Below, piece by piece: positions 46,801 to 58,800 of a stretch of 64,000 bases of DNA. A program made the position numbers and the translations under genes. Source of the stretch: Heliopora coerulea (lineage: Eukaryota > Cnidaria > Anthozoa > Scleralcyonacea > Helioporidae); the NCBI GenBank assembly GCA_030142905.1, contig JASJOG010000044.1, positions 1,074,001 through 1,138,000 on the forward strand. Direction: 5' to 3'. Numbering within the stretch: the first letter of the stretch is position 1; the number at the start of each line of letters is the position of its first letter. The notes under the pieces were generated by a model, which did no database searches, had not been told where the DNA came from, and was given only the letters and a program-made list of their open reading frames with translations.

Positions 46801-49800
46801 GCCTGCCTGCCTGCCTGCCTGCCTGTCTGTCAGTCAGTCTGTCAGTCTGCCTGTGTGCCTGCCTGTCTGTTAGTCAGTCTGTCAGTCTGCCTGCCTGCCT
46901 GCCTGCCTGTCTGTCAGTCAGTCTGTCAGTCAGTCTGTCAGTCTGCCTGCCTGCCTGCCTGTCTGTCAGTCAGTCTGTCAGTCTGCCTGTGTGGCCTGCC
47001 AGTCAGTCAATCTGTCTGCCTGCCTTTTAGTCAGTCGGTCAGTCTGCCAGCAGTGGCGTAATGGAACTACTGGGGAACCTTAGAAAATTTTCCTTCGGGG
47101 CCCCCGTCACCTCCTTAGTATAGACATATATTTCAAAACTTTAATCTTAGTTGTTTTTACAGAATCATCGGGGGCCCTTAGGAGTTGCTCTAACCCTGAC
47201 CATAGTCCGTTACGCCACTGTTTGCCAGTCAGCCCATCAGCCCATCAGTCGGTCGGTCGGTCAGTCTGCCTATTTTTCCATTTGTTTTTTAACTACTTGT
47301 TTACTTTTTGTTTGTTCGCTTACTTGTTTGTTTGAATCTACACTCTACGTATCACTCAAAAATAAACTCCAACGAAAATCTGCCTCTGCAACTCTCAATC
47401 AGACGAAGCATTTCAGCCCCCAGTTAGAATTAAGGTTGGGTGTATATTTTTGAGTAAATCAAACTAATTGCCGCACCTATCAATACAACGTCAGTCTGAG
47501 GGAACTATACTTCCAAATTCCTGTAGTTTAACTCTACCGCCAAATTCTGTTCAAAATCTCTGCTTTAATTGTCTACTGCTTTAACCCTTCAACGCCTGAT
47601 ATTTGTTTTTTGTGTTGTTCTTTGTTCTCCATTTTGCCTTTGTTCTCTCACTGATTCTTTTGTTCTTAGGTGTCCGATATATCGAACACTGGGCGTTAAA
47701 AGGTTAAGTAAATATAGTAGGATGGCACTTACCTGGAGAGCTATTCTTCTCATCCATTTCGTCTGTGTCCTCGATAGGTGTCTTTTCTAGCGTTACAAAT
47801 TAATGAAATAAAACAACATTAGAGACTGTTTCTTAGTGAGTAAACGCCAACGGTCTGTTCCTAGTCAGATTTTTTAGTTTCTTGGGGTAAGCGAGTAGCG
47901 CATTATTTATCCGTTTGTCCACGTTCTTTTTAAGTGTTTTGCTTGATATCAGCCAGTCGACAGAATTGAGAATATTTTGTAGTCCACTCGCTTTCTTCGA
48001 AAGATCGTTGTTGATCTTCCGTCGTTTTCGGGAGCGTTTGATAATCGCGGCACGTAGAATTACGCTATTCAGAAAACGGTCTATGAGTTAACCACACCAG
48101 TGGTCTGAAGCAGTCAGTTGATCAGTCGCGAGTTTCCCAGTGCCGTGTCATCGATTCAAACCAAAAGATCTGGACTTAGCATTTTATACGACAGGTCTCT
48201 GTTGGGTCTTAATGAGGGCTTCCGCTCATAAATACACACTCAAAAAAACAACTCTCCCAGCTTTTCAAGTTTAAAAGAATTCAATCCCGTTTCAAGCCTT
48301 CCAATGCAAGTTACAAAGTTGACTTCCAGATCAGTTGAGTGTATCTTCGTTTGGTCAACGTTCAGCAACCAAAGGCGCACCCAGGATTTTTATAGGGAGG
48401 GGGATACAATGTCAAAAGAACCAGCGTTTAGGGGCTCAGGATGCATGGTCCCCCAGGAATATTTTATATCTTGGTCCCTACAACGCCAAGTCCAGCATTG
48501 TGAATCGATAGTTCTGGTACACAACACACCAGTGATAGAGAAATTATGCATTTTAATTTCAGAGGTATCGTACCCTCTACACCATTCACTTTTAATTTCA
48601 AGCAACGCTTTTTATAATTTTTTTTTTTGGTGGACGCAATAATTATTGTGGCAGCTTAGGGAGAGGCTTAAGCACCCTCGGTCCTACTCCCCATCTTCCT
48701 TGCAACGGATCTCAAGAGTCTTGCATGCTTTTCAGTATGAAAAGAACTTTCGTTCCTAAACATACACTGGAAAACAACTCTTGTAGCTTTTGATTCATTG
48801 ATCACGAGTGTAAATGTCAAATGTGACCCCTTTTAAACTTGCTTCAACCATATTTGGACACGATTGAACGCGTTGAAAGACAATACAAGATGATGCAGTT
48901 GCTTGCATTTATCTACATAAACCTTGCTGGCCGAACGAGAGAGAAGTTTAAGCTTGTATTGACTTCTATTTTCGTTTGTCAGTGGCTTAAGGATGTGGAG
49001 GGGGACATTTTACTGAAAACACACACGAAATTGTCTGACTAAAAATATGTCACCTGCTTTCGTCTTCTTCGAAAATTCCTGCATGCCAATAAAGTGTGGC
49101 GGTTGAAGACTACAAATACCGAGTTGATAAAAGCTTAACTCATCTTAGTTTTTCTAATCGATTCGGTGCTGCAGACCTTTGACTTTTCACGTGAACGTCA
49201 CACGCAAACAGAACAGGTGTGCTGGAAAGACAACGTGGTGATCAAAAATAATGACATGACTGGGATAATCAAATGGCGTCCTGCTTATTGACATAAACTA
49301 CACACAAGGAACTTTCGAATTAAAAACGTCGCTCAGCTTTGGCTACATGACGCTTACTGTTACTTTTATAATTGAGATGTTCTTTTCTATGATCACTTGA
49401 ATTTTTGCTTTAATCTGGAACAAGGAAGTTTCCATCCTAACGTATTTCAAACTGTCCGTAACGTTTCATCTACAGACCCGGACTCTGACTAACCACGCAT
49501 CGCATTAAATTTCATTTTATTTCCCCCGACACTAATGAATGGAGGGGGGAAGTTGGGAATGCTGCAAGGACGCAATGCGTAAACAACGCTTTGTTTATGG
49601 TCTAGCACAAGAGAAAATAAAATATCTGATAAGGCATCTTCGTAGGTGTCTGTTAAGGAGGCAGATAATATGCATGCATGGACATAAAGTAAAAATAAAG
49701 AGGCTAAAAATTAGAAGAAAACAAGATCAAAGACATATTTGAAGAAAGAAGTAATGGGAACAATAGGATTATCGCGACGGTACGAGCACTTTTTTTTTAA

Positions 49801-52800
49801 CTGGAACAAGAGACGGAAAGTCGAAACTAATTGTGTGAGTTAAAGTAACAAAGCAATATTCAATTTTAAGACTTCATAGAATTGCGACATCTCGGGAGAT
49901 TTTAGAAAACCCACTGAAAGGTGTCCAACTTATGAGAAATAGTTACATAAATATATATATATGTATACATACGGCGTACCTGATGACTGTTCTAGGCTCT
50001 CAGAAACATCTTGATACTGTGTGGACTAAAAAAGAACAGAAGTGGACAATGGCTTCATGGGGTCAGCGGAAAAACAAACCAAAACGCTAGGTCCATGCAA
50101 TTAGCAATTACAGATACTGCTGGAGATGGAATAAACCGCCGGCGAATTGTTAATATTAAAACCACTGAGTGCACTTGAATTTTAGCAATAACGTGTCCTA
50201 AGTGTTCAGATACACTGTGCAGCAAATCATATCTTACTACAACGGCAGGAATGTCTATATCTGTTGCAGGGATGGCTTTTATTTTTCGAGAGCTTGGAGG
50301 AAGGCGCAACTTTACAGTCATTTTAAGCTGAATATCAATTAACCGCGTATGCGTTCATCAGCAGCACTAAGGACAAAACTACAGTCGGACATGATTAATG
50401 CAACACCTGCTAAATGAAGCCTTGTGTGCGGCTTTACCTGTCAAACGGTATGATAGAACGCGAATACCACTAAATATCCGCCAACCTACTGCTGGGATTT
50501 CAAGCCTAGTTTTCACAGTCCCAGGTCAGGCTAACGACAAGCGTTTGAAAGCAAACCTTTGGCTTTTTTAGCCATCGCAAAAAGCTAATGTATACGTTAA
50601 GCCGTAGATAGGTTAAGTTCATGTCGTTAACAGATTGTCACTAAACTGCAATGACATCAAGATGAGCTATAGGACAAGGTGGCAAACGTAGATCATGCAC
50701 ACTTGAACTTGTGCAATATAAAGGTGGATTTCCTCTTGGTGCAAAATGTCGAGTCAGAAACGTGAGAAAGAAAATAATGGCTTTTTACTTGACATCCAAC
50801 ACAGCCTAATAGTATACAGCTCTTTACTTTTATATCACTGATTTTAAGTTTTACTGGGCAAATAGCGAGTTATCGACTACCTAGTCTAGTACTGTAAATT
50901 GGCAGGTAATGTTTAAGTTCGACTGGTCGAAACATGGTCTTTGCTGTTCAAACGCTCACGTTCGGCTTTCCCATCGGAAAAGCTTCCCGGGCTGACCTAA
51001 GTATGACTGGACAGCATGGCTCCATTACGGTTGAGTTTACAAGAACTGTATCCAAAAGAACAGTGTCAGCTTTGAAGTTTATAGGTCCTCTTGCAACAAA
51101 CAGCAGCGACCATTGACTGAAAGACGTATTCCTTTGAAAGTATCAGTAGAAAGTAAATGAGTTTTTTACACATTGTCTTGCCCAGAAGCTTACTGAAATG
51201 ACGCCGTCATTTTGGGGACACTTTTTGAGGGTATTCCTGCAGGACATGAATATTGCGTAATTCCAACCGGAGGTAGAACCCTGTAACCCGATGACAGCTA
51301 CGAGTTCAACTTCCATCCGGGACTCCGAAACATTCCCTGACGATTTGCGCACGACGAACACTCGCAAATCGTCTGTCTTAAAACCCCATTCATAGGAGAA
51401 CCAGGCCTTACAAAAAAACCTTAACCGTCTCACCTGTGGAGCTAAATAAGTGAATGCCAGTTGGATCTCTCCAGTTTTAACTTTCTTTAGTTTATACCAT
51501 TCCTTTGAGTCGGAGTCCTTCAACAAAGAATACATATATGGCTATTTTGATTGCAATGTGATTTCTTCGAATTACATAGTCTATGAATGTAATATCTTTG
51601 AATTATATAAAGCCACAGAGTTATTATATAATATATTATATATTATATAATATATTCTATAATATGTTATATAATACGTTATATAATATATTATATAATA
51701 TATTATATAATATATAGAATATTTGTATATAAATATATAGAATTATTATATATTATATAATACACAGAATTGTATAAAGCCACAGAATATACTTGTATTA
51801 CAAAAGTGCTTGTACGAGCCAGAGATCGAGCAAGTGCCTTACCCACCGCACAGTGAGCCAAAGCACGGTCGTGATAGAAGTTGCACCTCGGTAAAGTTGA
51901 CCAGGTTAAGTCGCCCACTGCTCGAAATGTGTCCTCAGGTCACGCGTCGTCGTCAGGTCACGTCGGAAAACGGTTTGTCGGAGCACATACATCGGCAAGG
52001 TGAACTTCTCAAGCTTCTGCGTCATGTGTTTGCGGTTTGATACACCGATCAAACAACAGATCACATCGATTTAGTTGGTCACCCGAGTTGGGATTCGTGT
52101 CAGGATTCTAGTTAGGATTCGTAACAACAAAGTAACACATCTGAAAATCTATGTGATCACTTCGTACCAGCGTCTGGAGCTAATCCTAGCTCTAACTCTA
52201 ACCCTAACCCTTATCTCATCTCAAATCCGAATTCGAATCTTAACTCGAATCTCATCATGGATCCTAACTCGGATTCTTGCCGTCGACAATCACACCAGAT
52301 TAAACACGAGTGTTTGATAAGTGATCAAACTCTAGAGGTGAACACTTTGCCAAGCACTATTGAACAACTAATTTTAATCTAAAATTCCTAACAGACTTCA
52401 CACAAAGTGCATTATTCTTTATTCATTTGCTCATTCGCTCGAGAGGCCATTTTAACAACTTTTTCTGCGTGTTTGACTACAGTCACTAAACACTCGAAAG
52501 CAATAAATCTCTCGGGGGTGTATCCCACGAGATTCATTTACTTTCTCGTGTTTTGATACCGTGGTCAAACACTTGAACTCGAGGTTGAAATAAGATGCGA
52601 AATCCAGCTATTGTTAGACTAAACCTACATGTGTCATATTATTTTAAGCCACTCGCTTACTTTTTCTTTGAGTTGTGCTGCAGTAAATGTTAGGTGACCC
52701 ATTTTCTCTTGACTTAAGGGATCTTTATCCCAAACATCCTGAAGAAAAATAATGACAGTCATATACAGTCCTCATGATGTGGAAATGTCACTGAACAGCA

Positions 52801-55800
52801 CTAACAGGTAGAGGTTCTTCGCAAAGGTTCTTTCACATTCAAATGTCTCTACTAGAACTGGATGCGATGAGTTTGGCCTGAAGGTGGCTCCCTAGAATAG
52901 TATCGATACGAGACTGGTAACTAAATATGGATCGCACGCATGCGTAGATTGTGAAATTGTCGAGTTGTTCTACCACAACGGCAAGTTCCACGTCGATGCA
53001 GATATCAAGTTTTTGGTTATTTGCCTACGTGAATTTCCTTAAAACTTGCATTGGTGAATACAGCAAAGAGTAAGCGTAACAAAATATCGGATTTTTTAAA
53101 ATTTTTATGAGACATAACTTTTCTTAAAAAACTCCCTAGCTTTAATGCAATAAATCTGTCTCGAGAAATTCTTCTCATTTGTTGTGGTGTTTTCCTTCAC
53201 TGATGTATCCATTCTGCTCCAATTTTCAGGAAAATGAAATGAAGATAACCGATGATAATGTGTCTTAATTGTCATGATGGTAATGTAATTATTACCCTGG
53301 CTACAATTTATAATTGAATAACTAAACATATTTCTTAAGTTTATAATCCACCTTCAAACAGTTAAATATACTCTGTACTGACTTAGAATTATGTGACCGA
53401 AAGAAAGTCTCGCAAACGAAGATTGCATTAATTGCAGAATAAAAGTTGAAGCACCTGTTGGAAGCCACCTTAAGTGACGTCATGTTTAGGGACGTTTCGA
53501 CGATTTTACGGACGTTAATCCAAACTCTAAAACAAACTCCGACCTTAATTCTAATCTTAATCTCAAACCTATCTGTAACAGTATATTAACCGAATCAAAA
53601 TGTCTCAACAGAAGTTAGCTGTAGAGAAATGCCATCCTTCATCACAGCAAGTGTTTTCTACATAAAAAACGGTTTTCAGGTCATAAACACTTAAAACATT
53701 TAAAACATTTCTTTTCCGATTGACAATTTGTTGTACTTACAATGACCATTTTTTCATCTTGACTTGGCAAAGGAACTCTGCATGTTTCATTCCAAACAGG
53801 TGTCAAGGTATTATAGATAACTTTACTGCGGAACTTCTCCTTTCCCGAACCATTACGTACAGTGACAAATGGATCGCTTTTTCCTGAATAAAAAAGGATA
53901 AAGAACATCTGATCAGCCAATTATAGACCAGAAGCTTTGTCACTATTTTGCAAACACGAAGGTTCCATTGATATCAATTTCTTGACAAATTTTATATTTA
54001 CGTTCATGGATATAGTGTAGAATCCTAATCATGATTAGTGATTTGATTGATTGATTGATTTTGATTGAATTAAATTTATTTATCTACGGTAGACCTTATC
54101 AACTGAAAGTTGTTTTTCACAAGGCCGTGCACAAATAATTATTTTACAATAATAAGAAAAAGGCTCTCATTGCCACAACATCGGAATATAGCAAGATTTT
54201 CTCGACTTCTCAGTGAAAGAGGTCAAATCGAAGGCATTTGGAGTCTTAATGGTTGGACAATTTGATCTGAGATTGACGCATTTCTAAACGACTTCATATA
54301 TATTATCCACCATAAAACTATCGGCACGATACTGTAAACATCCGAGCATTACACGCGACATATTTCAATCGGGCATCACCTTTGACGTGAATGTTCGTGT
54401 AACTCAGTCACTTAGAAAAAGGTATTCTGAACCTCAGACTGTGATCGAACCTGCAAACGTTTTGATGATCAGTGAGACGGTCTTATAATTAAGCTGAGGA
54501 GACTCAGTGGTTAGTGAGTCTCACACATCAGAAGCTTGCCAACATTTATACCACATAAAAATACCTGTAACGTCCATCACAACAAGGTTTCGACCTTGAA
54601 TAACCTGTATTTCCACACCACCTCTCTCTGATAACAAAACAAAGCGAGTGATGAATTAATAACATAATAGTTCATTTTTAGGACTAATGTTCGGGGTCGA
54701 GTTAAAGCTGGAGGTGGAGGTGGAGGTGGAGATTGGGCGGGAGATGGAGATGGAACATGAGCCTGAAGTGGAGCATGAGTTAGGGCCTCGGGATAGAACA
54801 TGAGTTGGAAGTTAGGGTGGAGTTGTAGCTGGAGAGAGATCTTAAGGTGGAGCTAAAGCTCGAGCGTAAACTTGAGTCGGAGGCAGAGTCGGAGGTGGAG
54901 TTTGAGGTGGAGTTGGAGTTGGAACTGGTATTGGAGCTGGAGCTGAAGTTAGCAGCTGAGGTGCTGGAGTTGTAACCGGACCTGGAACTGGAGTTGGATG
55001 AGTGGGAGCCGGAGCTTGATGTGTAGGTGAACTTGAAGCTGGAGTTGGACATGGAGTAGGAACTGGAGCTGCAACATTAGCTTAAGATAGAGGTGCAGTC
55101 AGAGGCGGAGGTCGAGCTAGAGGTGGAGCTGGAATTGAAACTGGAATTGAAACTGGAATTAAAACAGGCGTTGGAGCTAAATTGTCGGCTTGAAGTGGAG
55201 CAAGCGTTGGAGCTGGAGAAGCTGGAGAAGCTGGAGAAGCTGGAGCGTGAGCTTGATGTGGAGGTGGACTTGAAACTTAAGTTGGAGACGGAGCGGGGAC
55301 TGGAGCTGGAGCATAAGCTTAAGAGGAAGGTCGAGTCACAGTTCACTTTAGAGTTCAGACTATAGTTGGACCTGAAGATAGGATGGATTTGAAGTTCAAT
55401 ATTAACTTAAAGTACACATCAGTTGTTACCTGCAATAAGTAACGCATCTAACGCTTGTGGATCAGTTTTCTTCTTCAAATGTTTCTAAATTAGCAATTAT
55501 AAACAAACCTAAGAATCTGTCGATATTCTAGTACACAAGTCAATGAACTGCAATTCGAAATCATGATAATAGACTAAAACCAGGAAATAAAATCAACTCA
55601 AATAAGAATGAGAATAAACTGCAATGGCGTTACTTACCTTGTGGAGTGGTTCACCTTCGGGCAAGCCTCCCACAGTTCTAAGTTTTTCTTCGAAGGAAAG
55701 ATGAGCGTTATGAAACAACATAAAAATATTAGATATCAGCAACTGAAACGTATTTCAAGACAGATTTACGACAACCTCGTCTTGCCGTTTACCGACGCCA

Positions 55801-58800
55801 TGCGTCATAACATGACAAACTTCTAAGCACATCCCACTTCCTTATTCCGCATTCAATTCAGCAGGCACAACCCATTTACACCGGGAGTATACTTTGAGCA
55901 ATACGAAACACGTCCAATACACACCTTCTCCATCCCTTTCTCTGCTGAACAAGCACTATTTTCCTCAAGTTACACAACTATGTAGCATACCAAGAGTCAG
56001 GTAACTACCGAAACTTACAAGGTGAGAGACTGACCTTTCGAGGGACGATCCTTCGTCGTGAAACGAAGGGCCTTCTCTCGAAACGTCGGTTTCTCATTTC
56101 GTACGTTTCTGCAGTTCCCAGACCCTTTGACTTTTTACACATCGTTCAACACTGCCAATGTAGCACTCCACTTTTATACACCGTGTACTTGTCGCACAGT
56201 TCTCCACACATTTGCACAGTGCATGCCTATTGTATGGTAGTGTATGAGTGGTGCAGTTCGTATACAACCATACAATGAGCATGAACTGTGCCCAACCCCA
56301 TACACATCCAATCAGCGGCGAAGCCACGGGTAAAGCAAGTGGGACGTCATGGGGTTCCTCTTGGTCGAGGAATGATAGTGATGGCCCGATACCGATACCA
56401 AATATTCGATACCGTCGTTACCAGGGTCTTGAAGAAAAGTATCGATACTGGCGAGAAATGTCGATTGTTTCGATACGGGTAAGCCTGCGATGTTTTACCT
56501 TTTGGTCAGCGGACTCAGCATGAACAACAAAGAGAAGTAAGCAAAGAGCGTGTTATTTTGAAAGATGAATTATGAAATTTGAAAGATGAATTAATGGCAG
56601 AGTTAATAGCATACCGGTGTGTTATTTGCCATACTTGGCACCTTTGTAGGCTAATGTATTGTTTGCTATTACAGTATTACTGTTGTTGGTGAATAAAAAA
56701 ATTGCCTTTTGTTGTTTTCGCTTCTTATGTTGCATAAATATCGATATCGATATCGAAAGAAAAGGGCAATATCGAACCAGTATCGTATCGAATTAAAAAA
56801 GCTGGTATCGACCAACTTTAAGGAATAATGGACACAGCGAGGTCTGGGAGGATTCTAAGTATTACAGTCTTTACTTTGCTCCTACCATTTCCTCAAGATG
56901 GCGGTAGGACTCTCCCGCTTCAAGGAAAACTGTAAACCCACCTAGCTAGGATTGACGGTCCATTCCCCCATGGCCTCTACGCTGTGTCCAGTACTCATGT
57001 CGCGAGACCCGCGATCCATCAAGCATGCTCTACACTTTACGCTACATCTTTTGTACATATTTTGCATGCTCTTTCGCTGAGATCACGTAACAGCGAATAC
57101 TTTATCTAACAGAAAACTAATATCCATATAATATAGTTTTACCTGTTTTTGCAACAGCAGAAACTGGCCGGAACAAAGCCGAAATACATATAGAACCGGC
57201 TTTCTTGACGCCATCTTTGCCTGGACTGATACGAAAAAGAACGTCTACTTTTTTCTTAAAGAGGTATGGATTATCCTAAATGATTAAAATTAAAGTTTAA
57301 ATGTATGTTTATGATTGAAAGTTTCAATTTTTATGAACTCCAGAGGTAGTGATTTCTATTTAAGAGTTTTTGAGAGGGATATTTAAAGGAAAACGGGTTT
57401 CAAACTTTCAATAAAAGATGGCCACGCCATTAATCCTTTAAGGATCAGTGTCCTGTATACAGGACAACAAGAACAAAGGAACAAGTGAAAGAACAAAGCG
57501 AAAACAATGAAAGAACAATAAACAAAAGAAATTGAATTCAACCTTTAAAGGGCTAACAAAGGTTTCATACCTTAGTTAACCTTAAATTGCAAGATCCCAT
57601 GAAGTCATCTGGATCCTCTCTAATCCTCAACGTCTCCAGAGCATTGACATCTTTGTCATGCAAGACCAGCGATACAACAGTTTTAGTGTAATCTGCGGTA
57701 CAGAACTCCACCACACTGTCCCAAACTGGATCTAAAGTGTTCTGCACGCAGGAAGTAGCCTTGACCTTGCAAATGAAATTTAAAAGATTACGAGCTTCTC
57801 TTAATATGAACAGAAGAAAGCCTGAGCCTTCGTGCCTCGGGTCCTATAGTCATAACATTTGCAAATATTCAAGGTTGTTAAACTGCCTAAATTTAAAACA
57901 GAAAATCCTAAGACTTCGAGCTAGGGTCCTCCCCATCACGTTTCACTTGATAATGATTGATAATAATTCGCTTCTCCTCTTTCTTTCGTTGATTTTTCCG
58001 TTTTTCACTGCTTTCAATCGTTATTCTTGAGCAAAGACACGATGACAGTCCTTCCGGAAGTCCACTCGTGTAATCATATTGTAATGTAGCCTAATTTTTA
58101 GCAAAGGAATCGCAGCAGTTTACTTTCATAATCAAAAGGCTATTTCCCTTATAAATAAAGTTTACCAGGAAGTTTATTAAATTTCGTGTCAATGTTCAAA
58201 CTTTTTCCTAGCTTGTGTTGATGCTCAAAGTTTTTCAAGCCAGTTTAGCGTCAGACCATGTCCATGGTTGTCTAAATAATAATAATAGTTATTATAATTG
58301 CGGACCTTAAGATACTGTTCAATTATAGATGGATTACTACCTCTCTCCTGTTTTCATATACAATGCAGTAAGGATCACTAAGTCCGTTTTTGTCCATTGG
58401 CAAAAGATTCTGAGCACTGTGGACACAAATACATACTACACCGGCGACTGAAATCGAAATAGACGAGAAAGAAAAAACAAAATTGTTTACAATGAAATGA
58501 ACACGTTCTCTGACCAAATACATTTTTATTATGAGCTTTTGGCCACCTGGTCTGTGGCCTTCGACAGGTAAATCAAAATTGATACGATGGTGACAAATGT
58601 GGAAGTATATTTACATGATGACGTAATGCTAGGCCTTAATGTAGGGGTGATGCAGGATAAAGTATGCAAAAAGACAGGAATAAACTAAGGATCATTTGCA
58701 TAGGAGGAGCGAGTATTATTGTGGTAATGGCTTGGAATTATTTTCGGCTCCATCAATTAGGCCGGTGTGCCAAAATCGTTTATACTGACACATAAGCCGT

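Larger units (their letters stand above)
34849..55687 (-). other. SMP/C2 gene exons j-w (linker, C2C, tail C2-like unit, C-terminus)
   Basis: Exons: 55638-55687, 55430-55484, 54565-54627, 53741-53883, 52661-52738, 51434-51517, 50238-50327, 49980-50025, 47733-47786, 40369-40405, 38998-39112, 37803-37911, 36370-36408, 35840-35879, 34849-34909. C2C is GGVEIQVIQGRNLVVMDVT, KSDPFVTVRNGSGKEKFRS, DKDPLSQEKMGHLTF and WYKLKKVKTGEIQLAFTYL. The exons at 49980 and 47733 form an acidic linker (IEDTDEMDEKNSS). The short exons at 36370, 35840 and 34849 were chosen because their phases close exactly on a TGA at 34849; the last two are the least certain. The intron between 47733 and 40405 is 7.3 kb and holds the nested ORF, a LINE fragment and the tetranucleotide array. 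Confidence 0.7.

Noticed and set aside
46311..47061. Cys/Pro/Leu-rich frames of 184-239 codons, and the thought of a CRISPR-like array.
   Set aside because: The sequence is a plain tetranucleotide array without fixed repeats and unique spacers, in an animal intron.
50934..51116. A plus-strand 60-codon ORF with non-repetitive composition.
   Set aside because: The minus strand of the same stretch has a better exon signature (acceptor, donor, C2-like residues running into 50238-50327), so the plus frame is most likely its antisense shadow.
52188..52216. Possible interstitial telomere (CCCTAA repeats).
   Set aside because: Only two to three units are exact, set in a degenerate heptamer repeat.
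54780..55365. Plus- and minus-strand frames of about 90 codons rich in Glu/Leu or Ser.
   Set aside because: They come from the GGAGNT hexamer array between two SMP/C2 exons.
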